Source of the DNA: a virus
IMG/VR virus record: IMGVR_UViG_3300036716_000695
Span: 26,103 to 90,102 of that record
Length of the DNA: 64,000 bases
Reading direction: 5' to 3' (one strand)
The position numbers and the translations under genes were made by a program. Below are positions 25,832 through 33,968 of the stretch, in pieces. Each line of letters opens with the position of its first letter. Position 1 is the first letter of the stretch. The notes beneath the pieces are model-generated. The model did not search any database. It saw nothing but the letters and a program-made list of their open reading frames with translations, and was not told the origin of the DNA.

Positions 25832-26122
25832 CTATATAATTTTATCTAATATTTTTTTATAAGTTTCTTCATTATATGTACCACCAATATCAATAAGTAT
25901 ACATTTTATTGTAAGAGAACCTAAAGAATATTTAATGTTTCTACTTTTCAAAAACAATTTTCTTGCATCATAATGCAAAGCTTTAGCAAATAGCTTATCA
26001 GTTATATATTTATCTTGTAACTCTAAACTATTATAACAATGCATTCCTAAATCAAAATCAACAGGTAGGCCATTAAGTAATCTTAAAATATTAAAGAAAT
26101 CACTTTTCTTTATTACATTCAT
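25832..26122 (-). CDS. Hypothetical protein (96 aa)
   Basis: Soluble small protein (SDFFNILRLLNGLPVDFDLG at the N-terminus, TIKCILIDIGGTYNEETYKK near the end). It overlaps the RusA-like gene by 23 bases and ends two bases before the VWA gene, so it belongs to this operon. Not recognised. Confidence 0.6.
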   Translation of the reverse strand: MNVIKKSDFFNILRLLNGLPVDFDLGMHCYNSLELQDKYITDKLFAKALHYDARKLFLKSRNIKYSLGSLTIKCILIDIGGTYNEETYKKILDKII

Positions 26123-26498
26123 CAGTTAATATTTCTATCCATACTCCAGGATTCTGTTTATCATATGTATATTGAATAAATACAGGAAGAATAAACTCTG
26201 CATTATCATCCTCAATCCAACCCGCTTTAACCATATCATCTTGAACTGTTTGTGCAGGATTGATGTAATCAAATTTATGTTTGGTACCCCTTACAAATGT
26301 AAAAGATATCTTAGCCGGCAAAGTACATTTAGATAATTCTGCTTTAAACTCTTCAGCATACTTTTCATAGTATTCTTTAGTAAGCTTTCTATAGTTAACT
26401 ACTGTCTTACTAGCTATAAAGTATTTACCCGTCCATCTTCTTCCATTTTTACTGGAAGGTACGGAACCTGGTATCCACCATTTTTTTGGTTTTTTCAT
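26100..26498 (-). CDS. rusA: RusA-like Holliday junction resolvase
   Basis: 132 aa. Conserved RusA features: an N-terminal basic PSSKNGRRW, then the acidic centre HKFDYINPAQTVQDDMVKAG followed by WIEDDNAEFI and a C-terminal strand GVWIEIL. The Asp residues in FDYIN and DD form the metal site of this family. It resolves recombination intermediates made by the Sak4/RecE-like system of the same arm. Length matches the family (about 120-140 aa). Confidence 0.85.
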   Translation of the reverse strand: MKKPKKWWIPGSVPSSKNGRRWTGKYFIASKTVVNYRKLTKEYYEKYAEEFKAELSKCTLPAKISFTFVRGTKHKFDYINPAQTVQDDMVKAGWIEDDNAEFILPVFIQYTYDKQNPGVWIEILTDECNKEK

Positions 26499-26499
26499 A

Positions 26500-27474
26500 T
26501 TATTTATTAAGTGTTTGCTTTAGTAATGGTTTTAATGCTTCATGTAACTTATCAAAGCCATGTTTTTCCATAGCATCTGATATGTCTTTGCATATAGTTA
26601 AGTAACATCCTTGAATATTATATGCATTTGCATATCTTTCAATTGCTTTAAAACCTGCTTCATCATTATCAAACAATGTAATAACCTTTTTATACTTTTT
26701 TTTAAAGTTTTGTATAATGTGAGGTTTAATTATAGTATTCTCTGAGTCTGGTGCTACAACTTCAACGTTATAACCCATACTTTTTAAACACATTGCATCT
26801 TTTAATGATGAACATATTACTAAATAAGGTTTCTCATATTTCAATTGATCTAGTCCCTGAAGATAAGTATTAACTTTATGAAATCTATGTTTACTCTTGG
26901 GTTGATATATTTTATATACTTCTCCATGTTTATTAAAGTAACCATAAATTCTTGGTGCCTGTATTTTCAATGTATTAATGTGGCCATCTTCTTGCTTTAT
27001 GAGATTATAATACTCAATTGGCTTGACATTATACAAATCCAACATAGACATACCTATCCTATAGGATAACCAGTAATCTGCATCTAATTGATTCCAAGGT
27101 CTGTGTTTTATAAAATCCACTTCCCATTTAGATACAGGTTTAAATTCAATTTTAGCTTTACCATTCTGCTTGACATATATATTATAGTCAGATATAATTT
27201 TCATTACAGCTTTAGTATAACCAATATTAAACATAAGTTTTACTAAGTCAACTTTATTACCATTATTACCAGTTGAGAAGTCTTTAAATTTATATTGACT
27301 TATTCTTGGGTCAACATAAACACAAAAGCTTGGTGTTTTCTCATTAGGATTAAATACTGAATGTATTTTTATATCCTGTCCTGTTAAGGTTTCTGATAAA
27401 TTTAAATAATATTGAAACACCCAATAACTTGGTATATCATCTATTTCTAATACTAAATTTTTAGTGTTAAACAT
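26500..27474 (-). CDS. DnaG-type primase with TOPRIM domain
   Basis: 324 aa from the ATG at 27474 (MFNTKNLVLEIDD). The frame's earlier ATG lies inside the upstream terminator, so it is rejected. The N-terminal ~100 residues resemble a primase zinc-ribbon/entry fold (NPNEKTPSFCVYVDP, YKFKDFSTGNNG) but lack the CHC2 cysteines. The TOPRIM core follows: LVICSSLKDAMCLKSMGYN (Glu replaced by Ser-Ser-Leu-Lys context), VITLFDNDEAG with the DxD-type Asp pair, then KDISDAMEKHG. Synthesises primers with the DnaB-like helicase (29454). Confidence 0.83.
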   Translation of the reverse strand: MFNTKNLVLEIDDIPSYWVFQYYLNLSETLTGQDIKIHSVFNPNEKTPSFCVYVDPRISQYKFKDFSTGNNGNKVDLVKLMFNIGYTKAVMKIISDYNIYVKQNGKAKIEFKPVSKWEVDFIKHRPWNQLDADYWLSYRIGMSMLDLYNVKPIEYYNLIKQEDGHINTLKIQAPRIYGYFNKHGEVYKIYQPKSKHRFHKVNTYLQGLDQLKYEKPYLVICSSLKDAMCLKSMGYNVEVVAPDSENTIIKPHIIQNFKKKYKKVITLFDNDEAGFKAIERYANAYNIQGCYLTICKDISDAMEKHGFDKLHEALKPLLKQTLNK

Positions 27475-27486
27475 ATTAATCAAATT

Positions 27487-27514
27487 GAAAAAAAAAGGGG
27501 GCATTACACCCCCT
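27487..27514 (-). terminator. Intrinsic terminator (minus strand)
   Basis: AGGGGG / CCCCCT stem with a 7-nt loop followed by nine T on the minus strand. It ends the SSB-like gene transcript; the primase start lies just beyond it. Confidence 0.92.
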
Positions 27515-27536
27515 CTAATTTTAGGTTAATTTCTGA

Positions 27537-28211
27537 CTACAGATCAAAGTCACTTGCTGATGAAGTTGTTGGCTCAAAGCTTGTTGTTGCTGGAGCATCT
27601 GTTTTAACAACTTTTCTTAAGTGAAGAGGATTGTTAGAATCAAATGTAATTAATTTAGATGACTCTACATCAAGTGCTTCTATTGGCACATTACCTTTAC
27701 TCATTTTTGGTAGAAACAAATCATTGTTAATATAACCTTCTTTGTTTTCCCATTCACGTGCTGCAAGGCATACGTTTACAAAACCTGAATTAGAAAAGAT
27801 ACCATTACATGCACTCATGAATTCTTCAATTGTGTTTGCACTAATCTTATCTAGATCCGCTCTTTTGTTTAGAGTTTCAGCTAAAAATACCATAGCTTTC
27901 ATAACTTCATTGTCACGGCTAATCTCATTACCATTAGGAAGAATAGTATCTTTATATGCATAAGGGCTAAACCTTACTCTACCTACTTGACCTGAATAAC
28001 GTGGTCCATTAGGATTATTTTGATCTACTAAAAATCCTTGAAATTCACCTGTTACAGGCTCACTTTCTACATGCAATGTAATGTTATATGCATTTGCATC
28101 ATATGGTGTTTGATCAAAAGTAACAGAGTTAATCTTTACTTTTTGGTTACCTGTTCCAATAACTGGTTTTTCTTTGCCTGATCCGGCTGTCATTCCTTGT
28201 GTGTTAAACAT
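27537..28211 (-). CDS. Single-stranded DNA-binding-like protein (224 aa)
   Basis: Beta-rich N-terminal part (KVKINSVTFDQTPYDANAYN, ITLHVESEPVTGEFQGF) consistent with an OB-fold, a helical middle, and a flexible Thr/Ser-rich C-terminus ending ASDFDL, like the acidic/aromatic protein-interaction tip of SSBs. It lies directly downstream of a Sak4-like recombinase with a strong leader (AAAAAGTAAAAATTATG) and a strong terminator, as expected for an abundant SSB. The call rests on tail, size and context; no OB signature is certain. Confidence 0.6.
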   Translation of the reverse strand: MFNTQGMTAGSGKEKPVIGTGNQKVKINSVTFDQTPYDANAYNITLHVESEPVTGEFQGFLVDQNNPNGPRYSGQVGRVRFSPYAYKDTILPNGNEISRDNEVMKAMVFLAETLNKRADLDKISANTIEEFMSACNGIFSNSGFVNVCLAAREWENKEGYINNDLFLPKMSKGNVPIEALDVESSKLITFDSNNPLHLRKVVKTDAPATTSFEPTTSSASDFDL

Positions 28212-28246
28212 AATTTTTACTTTTTAATTATTGATTTTTAAATAAA

Positions 28247-28930
28247 TTACTCTTCATATTTTTTAATGCAGTCTTTTACATACTGCAGGTTGTTTGGGAT
28301 GAAGAAGTCTTCAAACATACCTTGTGGTGATTTACATGTGTTCTCTCCATTGTTTTGAGTTTCAAAACCATATTCAAGTTCACCATCATCATTTTTATTT
28401 ACCTTTCCAAATAGAACTATAGAAAACAGACCTTCCAAAGTTAGTGTGTTATCTATCATTTTACCAATGGTTTTTGCTTTAATTTTTCTATTACCATTGA
28501 TATCAGTTGAATCTTCAGAATGAGTTAAAAATATTACAGTTAAGTCATCCCTTAGATCTTTAGGCATTTTAGCTACTGTAGCTAAGTTTGCTGCAATCTG
28601 GGTAAACTTATCATAACCTTTCTCATTAGCTCTATCAAAGTATTCAAAAGAACTCATATACTGCCAATCATCAATAACTAATGTTTTGATCTTTGGCATT
28701 TTTTGATCTACATGTGTAATTGCCTTCATTATTCCAGCTGCTGATGAAGAAGAAGCCAAATTACCTTTTGGATTTTCTTTATTGATTGCTGTATAATTAG
28801 ATTTCCAACCTTTAAAAGGTAGTGGTTTGTTTGCAATGTTAATTATAAATGTTTCATCAGGATCTAAGTGTCTAATTGATGTTGATTTACCTGTACCTGA
28901 ATCTGCTATTATTAATATGCTGTTTGCCAT
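28247..28930 (-). CDS. Sak4-like RecA-family ATPase
   Basis: 227 aa. Walker A ADSGTGKST (residues 9-17), Walker B TLVIDDWQYM, and VIFLTHSED as the third core strand form the AAA_24/Sak4-type minimal RecA core. Sak4 proteins are single-strand annealing/strand-exchange proteins of phages that need an SSB, which is encoded next (27537). Length is typical of the family. Confidence 0.85.
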   Translation of the reverse strand: MANSILIIADSGTGKSTSIRHLDPDETFIINIANKPLPFKGWKSNYTAINKENPKGNLASSSSAAGIMKAITHVDQKMPKIKTLVIDDWQYMSSFEYFDRANEKGYDKFTQIAANLATVAKMPKDLRDDLTVIFLTHSEDSTDINGNRKIKAKTIGKMIDNTLTLEGLFSIVLFGKVNKNDDGELEYGFETQNNGENTCKSPQGMFEDFFIPNNLQYVKDCIKKYEE

Positions 28931-28933
28931 TAT

Positions 28934-29434
28934 TTATTTTTTTAATATTTTAATTAATTGTTGAAGTGAATTGTTTATCTCATTTAGTTTACCTGCTATT
29001 AGATTTTCATCATTGTTAGATGGTTTATCATCCGGGTTAGGTAACTCTGCAAAGTCTAGATCTAATTTACCTCTACTTGTTACATCATTAATAACCTTAA
29101 GTTCACTTGCAGGAACTAAATGTCTTTGGAAACCTGAGTTACTTGTAATCATCTCATACTCTTCTCTCCAGTGTGGATTAAATTTCAGAAGGTACAAAGT
29201 TCTCTTAGGATCTTCTGAGTCATAGTTTATACTTACAAACTCTGTATAAATGTCTTGACTCTTTTCCATCTCACTAGGAAAGAAACTTACATGTAAGTCA
29301 TCTTTACCTGGTGGTCTATATGCCATCTTAGGTATAAACAGTGCATTTAAATTACCAATAGTTTGAAAGTAATCTTCATGCTCTTCTTTTAATTTATTTA
29401 CTTTTTGTTTACGTTGTTCTGGTGTTATTCCCAT
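28934..29434 (-). CDS. Hypothetical protein between helicase and Sak4 (166 aa)
   Basis: The start is taken at MGITPEQRKQKVNKLKEEHE (29434) because it has the AAAAAGTAAAAAAATGG leader; the longer frame overlaps the helicase gene. Alpha/beta with a helical C-terminus (LNEINNSLQQLIKILKK, coiled-coil-like). Sandwiched between a DnaB-like helicase and Sak4, so a loader or mediator role is plausible, but no motif shows it. Confidence 0.65.
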   Translation of the reverse strand: MGITPEQRKQKVNKLKEEHEDYFQTIGNLNALFIPKMAYRPPGKDDLHVSFFPSEMEKSQDIYTEFVSINYDSEDPKRTLYLLKFNPHWREEYEMITSNSGFQRHLVPASELKVINDVTSRGKLDLDFAELPNPDDKPSNNDENLIAGKLNEINNSLQQLIKILKK

Positions 29435-29453
29435 TTTTTTACTTTTTAATTTG

Positions 29454-30410
29454 TTATCTGCGTTCTTGTTGACCAGGGGTTTGCATTTCTTCAATCTGCA
29501 TTTGTTCAAACTTTGCTTTAAAGAAACTCATTCTTGCATCACCATTTCTTGCTTTCAAAAAGTGTAATACCAAAGTTCTATCATTTTCTATAATATATCT
29601 ATCTGGCCCATAGAACCTAATCTTTTGTTTAGCAGGACGGTTTATACCAATAAGCATATCTGCATGTTGTAACATAGCATCTGAACCAAATATATCTGAC
29701 TCAAGAATATAATTACCATACTTACCATCTATTGCTCTATCTGGATTATCAATATTTCTATTAAGTTGTGATAGTGAAATAAACAAACATGGATAATCTC
29801 TCTTACATTGTGTAAAAAACTCACCTAATTCAAATAACATATCTAATGTGTTATTCTGATAAGGTGCTCTCTTTACAAGCATTGTATGATCCAATGTTAT
29901 AATAGTTTTTTTACCTTTATGCTTGTTCATGTACATATCAATTTGCTCACGCATTTGATTTACAGTCATAGGTGTTGAAACTATATCTACCGGATGCTTA
30001 ACTCTTTCCTTAGCATACTGATGACATGTATTCAATACATCAGAAGTAAGTATACTACCAGCACTACATAATTCTTTATATGTTTTACCAGTAATAGAAC
30101 TAAACTCTCTAATAGCTGATGTTCTACCAACCATCTCAAACTGAAATTCTAATACTCTAAAATCATCATCTGGATTTAATGCAAAAGATTCTCTTATAAT
30201 CTGATCTTTAATAAGTGTTTTACCTGAACCAGGTCTACCACCAATTACAGTTAGAGTATTCCATTCTAAACCATCAGTAGCAGCATCATTAAATTTAGGC
30301 CACGGTGTATATATAGACTTTTCAGTCCCATTTTGTCTACCTTGCATGTATTTTAATGCTTCATTGAATGCGGAATATTGCCCCACCCATCCTTCTGTTG
30401 ATTTAGCCAT
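29454..30410 (-). CDS. DnaB-like replicative helicase (ATPase domain)
   Basis: 318 aa. Contains only the RecA-like C-terminal part of DnaB: Walker A GGRPGSGKT (57-65), Walker B TIITLDHTMLV, the SLSQLNRN motif, and HFLKARNGDA near the end with the Arg-finger-type Arg. The usual DnaB N-terminal helical domain is reduced to ~45 residues. Unwinds the fork with the primase and PolB of this arm. Overlaps the preceding 52-aa gene by 8 bases (ATGGCTAA). Confidence 0.88.
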   Translation of the reverse strand: MAKSTEGWVGQYSAFNEALKYMQGRQNGTEKSIYTPWPKFNDAATDGLEWNTLTVIGGRPGSGKTLIKDQIIRESFALNPDDDFRVLEFQFEMVGRTSAIREFSSITGKTYKELCSAGSILTSDVLNTCHQYAKERVKHPVDIVSTPMTVNQMREQIDMYMNKHKGKKTIITLDHTMLVKRAPYQNNTLDMLFELGEFFTQCKRDYPCLFISLSQLNRNIDNPDRAIDGKYGNYILESDIFGSDAMLQHADMLIGINRPAKQKIRFYGPDRYIIENDRTLVLHFLKARNGDARMSFFKAKFEQMQIEEMQTPGQQERR

Positions 30411-30561
30411 TCTCTATTGTATATATAATACTTGTTACATTATCTATGCTTGAATTACATGATTTAGTGTCTGGTTCCCATTCACCATCTCTTAGCATTT
30501 GAAAATCTTCAAGTACAAGGTTTAATTTATTTAATACTTCTGCTTGTTCTTCTACTGTCAT
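30403..30561 (-). CDS. Small acidic protein before the helicase (52 aa)
   Basis: MTVEEQAEVLNKLNLVLEDF, then a polar EWEPDTKSC and an Ile-rich end. Its start overlaps the upstream stop as ATGA, and its stop overlaps the helicase start, so coupling on both sides supports it. Not recognised; it may be a helicase-associated subunit. Confidence 0.68.
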   Translation of the reverse strand: MTVEEQAEVLNKLNLVLEDFQMLRDGEWEPDTKSCNSSIDNVTSIIYTIENG

Positions 30562-31148
30562 ACTACTTTTTCTTTAAATGTTTGTTGTTCTGTGTCTATA
30601 CCATCTCTGATCATATCACAATAATCAGCTAATGTAGAAGACTTAACTTTATGTTTGTCTTGCTTACATATAAAATATTGACTTGTCTGCATATACATAT
30701 ATTCTGCATCTCTGTACTCATTCACATACATTCTTGTAGCTTCAAATACTTGATCCCATGTATAATCATATGTCTCAAACAACCATCTAAAAGAACTTGA
30801 TAACATTTTTACGTTGACTCTTGCAGGTTTACCACTAGGCAATCTTTGATTTGGAAATATTTCCCTATAGGTATTTATTTTATCAGCAAAGTCTTTACCC
30901 ATAAGTTGGATGTTTGTTTTCTTTTTTGCTTTTATAAAATAATTATCTAAGTGTGCTATAAAGACTTTTGCATCTGCTGTTAATTTATATGATTCATTAT
31001 CAAATGTAACATATCCATTATCAACTAATGCTTTTTTGTCATCTTCTGAAATCTTAGGTAAAGCTATCTTTAGTTTCATACCAAATAATATAGCTGCCTG
31101 ATTTGGACTAAGTTTGTTTTTGTATATTATTTGGAATAATTCCCACAT
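30558..31148 (-). CDS. Hypothetical replication-region protein (196 aa)
   Basis: The N-terminal ~75 residues look like a winged helix (LSPNQAAILFGMKLKIALPK, LVDNGYVTFDNESYKLTADA), a common DNA-binding element in initiators and loaders. The C-terminal half is helical and aromatic (WLFETYDYTWDQVFEATRMY). It overlaps the DnaA domain-IV gene by 41 bases and lies just before the helicase pair. Helicase loader or initiator is inference from place and wHTH-like N-terminus. Confidence 0.6.
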   Translation of the reverse strand: MWELFQIIYKNKLSPNQAAILFGMKLKIALPKISEDDKKALVDNGYVTFDNESYKLTADAKVFIAHLDNYFIKAKKKTNIQLMGKDFADKINTYREIFPNQRLPSGKPARVNVKMLSSSFRWLFETYDYTWDQVFEATRMYVNEYRDAEYMYMQTSQYFICKQDKHKVKSSTLADYCDMIRDGIDTEQQTFKEKVV

Positions 31149-31569
31149 AAGTATTTATTAGTTTATTAACTTTATCAAATGCATTCATATAACTTTTATC
31201 TTTTATATAAAGCATATCATCAACGCTGTTTCTACTGTGCACTACACTTGAATGATCACGTTTAATATATTTACCTACAGCATGGCAAGTATATCTCATA
31301 GTATGACCTATATGACAGTAAATCTTTCTGAACATTACCAAGTCTTTTGTTCTGTTTAATTCAGAAAGCTTATTGATATTTTGTAGTTCAGGATAAAGCG
31401 TATGCATAACAGTTATACATGCTTTATGTATTTGTTGAAGTGTTGGCCTGTACTCTCCTTCATTGTGTAATTTTTGAAATACAATGATCTCAATTCCATA
31501 CTGTCTGAGCATAGTTTCTTTGAACTTAACTATGTCATTATCAAGCCTATTGTGTTGATTATTAGTCAT
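31108..31569 (-). CDS. DnaA domain-IV-like DNA-binding protein (153 aa)
   Basis: The C-terminal part has DLVMFRKIYCHIGHTMRYTC then AVGKYIKRDHSSVVHSRNSV, closely matching the DnaA box-binding domain (RxxxxYL...S...IG..F..RDHSTVLH). There is no AAA+ domain; the N-terminus is a short helical region. As in other phages it may recognise DnaA-box-like sites at the phage origin. First gene of the helicase operon, with a TTG-N20-TAnnTTTG promoter-like pair upstream. Confidence 0.8.
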   Translation of the reverse strand: MTNNQHNRLDNDIVKFKETMLRQYGIEIIVFQKLHNEGEYRPTLQQIHKACITVMHTLYPELQNINKLSELNRTKDLVMFRKIYCHIGHTMRYTCHAVGKYIKRDHSSVVHSRNSVDDMLYIKDKSYMNAFDKVNKLINTYVGIIPNNIQKQT

Positions 31570-31590
31570 TTATGTTTATTATCTAGTTTA

Positions 31591-31621
31591 CAAATTTAAG
31601 GAAATTTTACCAGTCTATCAA
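31591..31621 (-). promoter_or_regulatory. Bacteroidota-type promoter for the DnaA-like/helicase operon
   Basis: On the minus strand TTG (31621-31619), 20 bases, then TAAATTTG (31598-31591), matching the TTG-N~20-TAnnTTTG pattern of Bacteroidota primary sigma promoters. It lies 22 bases before the ATG at 31569 and inside the end of the UDG gene. Confidence 0.5.
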
Positions 31622-32281
31622 AGTTTTACCTTGTTTATTTAGTTCTATGTTAGTCTTGTTAAACACGTCATTTGAATCCCAAACACCACCTCTATATGCA
31701 GCTGATGCAGGATGTGTACACTTAAGTATCTTTTGATTAGATATTAGTCTTTCCCATGCTTCTGCTTTTTTACCCATTAATATGAAAACAATATCTTTAT
31801 TGTCTTGATTAATCTTACTAAACAAATGTTCAGTAAAAGGTTTCCAATTCCAAAAATGAGACCCTATTTTATTTACTTCAACTGTAAGAGCTGTATTAAT
31901 TAATAATACGCCTTGGTTAGCCCAACATCTTAAATCAGTATGATCCGTATCAATTGCTTTATTAATATATTGTAAAGACTTTTCTACTTTATCTTTTTTA
32001 CTACAACTAAATGCTAAACCATCAGCTGATCCTAATTGAGGATAAGGATCTTGTCCTACTATAACAACTTTTAGATCATCATATTTACATTCCTTAAATG
32101 CATTAAAAATGTCTTTAAACTTTGGAGTAAATCTTTTACCCTGTTCAACTAAACTTACTAATGAATCTGTTAGATCATCATAAAGTTTACTATCTATGTA
32201 AGGAAATAATACATCTGCCCAACCTGAGCTTTCTATATCTTTTTTTAAATTGTCTTTTAGAATTATAAGGTTTTTTTCCAT
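31607..32281 (-). CDS. ung: Uracil-DNA glycosylase family 1
   Basis: 224 aa. VIVGQDPYPQLGSADGLAFS contains the catalytic Asp (78) and the GQDPYP water-activating loop; LLINTALTV and the leucine-loop HPASAAYRGGVWD, with the catalytic His, complete the UDG signature (usual HPSPLSAHRG). Removes uracil from DNA, useful for a phage making its own dNTPs with NrdAB. Its start faces the lone plus-strand gene at 32326. Confidence 0.95.
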   Translation of the reverse strand: MEKNLIILKDNLKKDIESSGWADVLFPYIDSKLYDDLTDSLVSLVEQGKRFTPKFKDIFNAFKECKYDDLKVVIVGQDPYPQLGSADGLAFSCSKKDKVEKSLQYINKAIDTDHTDLRCWANQGVLLINTALTVEVNKIGSHFWNWKPFTEHLFSKINQDNKDIVFILMGKKAEAWERLISNQKILKCTHPASAAYRGGVWDSNDVFNKTNIELNKQGKTLIDW

Positions 32282-32294
32282 ATTTCTTTCAATT

Positions 32295-32317
32295 TTTGTG
32301 TATATTTGTATATAAAT
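32295..32317 (+). promoter_or_regulatory. Promoter-like motif before the lone plus-strand gene
   Basis: TTTGTGTATATTTGTATATAAAT, two overlapping TTTG boxes with TATA-rich follow-up, 31 and 21 bases before the ATG at 32326. A relaxed form of the late motif, in a minus-strand gene neighbourhood. Confidence 0.45.
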
Positions 32318-32325
32318 CTTTTATT

Positions 32326-32766
32326 ATGTCTGAAGAAAATCAAAATTTAGAATCAACTGTTACTTATGACTTTTCAAAAGTTATAACAGGTATTACTGTA
32401 TCAACTGCATATATTTCCGGTATTTCTAGAATCTTAACTGACATGGTAACAGACTATCCAAATCCAGCAGGACTACCTAAACTATTTAAAAAGTTTGGTA
32501 CTATAATGCAATTAGAAGATGGACAAGAAATCTCTGATGAAACAAGAGAAAATATTAAACTTGATATAAATGAATCTAATATTTATACATTGTTTTCTTT
32601 ACTTCAACTTCTAAGATTTTTAGCAAAAGAACAAGGTCTTGAACTTTTAACTGAGACTACTGCTACCAAAGATGATCTAAAAGATCTTGCTGATTTAGTT
32701 ACAGCAGGTAAATCTACAGCAGATAAAATCAAAGAGATTAACAGTAAGATGAAAATAGTTAAATAA
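32326..32766 (+). CDS. Hypothetical protein, only plus-strand gene in the early arm (146 aa)
   Basis: The start is taken at MSEENQNLESTVTYDFSKVI (32326) after the promoter-like motif. A beta/alpha N-terminus contains VITGITVSTAYISGIS; the C-terminal half is helical and charged (DDLKDLADLVTAGKS, ADKIKEINSKMKIVK). No family recognised. Opposite orientation to ~28 kb of neighbours and its own promoter suggest a different expression time or a later acquisition. It converges tail-to-tail with 32767-33150 with no gap. Confidence 0.65.
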   Translation: MSEENQNLESTVTYDFSKVITGITVSTAYISGISRILTDMVTDYPNPAGLPKLFKKFGTIMQLEDGQEISDETRENIKLDINESNIYTLFSLLQLLRFLAKEQGLELLTETTATKDDLKDLADLVTAGKSTADKIKEINSKMKIVK

Positions 32767-33150
32767 CTATCTTAAATTCATACCGTTAAACTCTCCAATT
32801 TCTATACATGATTGTATAGCTAAATTAAGTTCATCTTTATCACAATCTGCAAAAGATTTACAATACTCTTGTCCATCTCTAACAAAGCATAATCCACATG
32901 CTCTTTTTACTTCCATCTTTGCTTCTATAAATGTGTAGCCAATTTCTTGTGCTATTTCTCTAATCATTGCATGTACACGTGCTAACTGTGGGTTACTACC
33001 CTTATCACCACCTACACCAATAAATATTTCTAAATTAGAGTCATCAGGTAAACTACCTAACCATTTATTAAATCTGGTTTGAACTGCTTTCTTTGGAAAA
33101 TACAACTCTCCATTCTTAATTGAAGCTTTTATATATAAGTTATCTTTCAT
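32767..33150 (-). CDS. Hypothetical protein (127 aa)
   Basis: Core LARVHAMIREIAQEIGYTFI, then EAKMEVKRACGLCFVRDGQE, with a Cys-rich patch (C..C...C). Slight resemblance to NinB-like recombination proteins (the H/IA..G...K pattern), too weak to name. It follows the 50-aa membrane gene by ATGA overlap. Confidence 0.6.
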   Translation of the reverse strand: MKDNLYIKASIKNGELYFPKKAVQTRFNKWLGSLPDDSNLEIFIGVGGDKGSNPQLARVHAMIREIAQEIGYTFIEAKMEVKRACGLCFVRDGQEYCKSFADCDKDELNLAIQSCIEIGEFNGMNLR

Positions 33151-33299
33151 CCTGATATAACATTACCTATTGCACATGTTATTGATACTACTAAAAATAT
33201 TAGTAGAGTCCAAAAACATCCTTTGTATATATTTGATTGTTTTTCAGGTGATCTACCTTGGTTACTTCTGTACTGTCTTATTTTTTTTTCTTTTTTCAT
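33147..33299 (-). CDS. Small membrane protein (50 aa)
   Basis: Basic N-terminus (MKKEKKIRQYRSNQGRS), then one membrane helix (about residues 28-48, CFWTLLIFLVVSITCAIG). ATGA overlaps on both sides with neighbours support translation. Unknown role. Confidence 0.62.
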   Translation of the reverse strand: MKKEKKIRQYRSNQGRSPEKQSNIYKGCFWTLLIFLVVSITCAIGNVISG

Positions 33300-33391
33300 A
33301 TAAACATGTGTTCATCTTGGTTAGTATTATTACTGTTGTCTTCTGGTTGGTCTAATTGAGTTTCTGGTTCTTTTGGGTCATCTGTTTTCAC
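33296..33391 (-). CDS. Possible 31-aa acidic peptide with GTG start
   Basis: The frame begins GTG at 33391 (VKTDDPKEPETQLDQPEDN...) and stops in an ATGA overlap with the next gene. No hydrophobic part; Asp/Asn/Gln-rich. Coupling is the only support, and a chance frame is possible. Confidence 0.4.
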   Translation of the reverse strand: MKTDDPKEPETQLDQPEDNSNNTNQDEHMFI

Positions 33392-33401
33392 GTGATAAGT
33401 T

Positions 33402-33968
33402 TTAATTATAAAATTTAGTTATTGATTCACTTGTAAGTGTATATAAAGGTGCTTTTAAACCTGCTTTCTTTAATCCGTCATTCACCCATGTGTTACAGGT
33501 GTAATACCAACGGTAGTTGTCTTTACCATAATAATAATTTGGCATATATTCTGAATTATAATGTGATTCATCTACATGCTTTTTAATTATTTGGTATTGT
33601 TTTTCAGAACACTTAACTGTTTTCCAATTAAAAGAGTCAAAATAGAAAGTCTTCTGTACACGTACTAAAGTAGAAGGGTCAGTAATCAAAGTTCTATATA
33701 ATTTTCCTATAGTTAAACTATCAAAAGTATCTACTTCTGTAAAGAATACTTTAGATCCCCAACCATATAACTTAAAAACTCCATCTTCTCTTAATACTAT
33801 ATCTACATGTGCACCATTATCAGATAAATAAAATTCACGTTCTGATGATTCACTGTAAGATCCAGTAGGTATATAGTGTGCTGCAAACATTATTAGTATA
33901 AGAACTAATGATGATACACCACAAATTTTTAATATGTCTTTTATTGCCTTTTTAAAATTCATGAGCAT
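33402..33968 (-). CDS. DUF2459-like membrane-anchored protein (188 aa)
   Basis: One N-terminal membrane helix (about residues 15-31). Then DNGAHVDIVL (His as in the family's N-terminal block), YGWGSKVFFTEVDTFDSL, and YTCNTWVNDGLKKAGL near the C-terminus, the CNTW motif of DUF2459. The His and Cys suggest a papain-like hydrolase fold. Family function is not known; in bacteria it is an envelope-associated protein. As a phage early gene it may alter the host envelope (inference). The start may be either Met1 or Met3 (33962). Confidence 0.7.
   Translation of the reverse strand: MLMNFKKAIKDILKICGVSSLVLILIMFAAHYIPTGSYSESSEREFYLSDNGAHVDIVLREDGVFKLYGWGSKVFFTEVDTFDSLTIGKLYRTLITDPSTLVRVQKTFYFDSFNWKTVKCSEKQYQIIKKHVDESHYNSEYMPNYYYGKDNYRWYYTCNTWVNDGLKKAGLKAPLYTLTSESITKFYN

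Noticed and set aside
26500-27504. Longer primase start with MPPFFF
   Set aside because: Those codons are the terminator stem and T tract of the SSB-like gene; the ATG at 27474 has a normal position.
32750-32776. ATAGTTA/TAACTAT palindrome between convergent genes as a terminator
   Set aside because: AT-only 7-bp stem with a 2-nt loop and no T tract on either strand; too weak to call.
32767-33150. NinB recombination protein
   Set aside because: Only a short H/IA..G...K resemblance; key residues cannot be placed, so it is left as hypothetical.
33170-33355. 61-aa hydrophobic plus-strand frame
   Set aside because: It is the complement of two small minus-strand genes that are coupled to neighbours; it has no leader or promoter.
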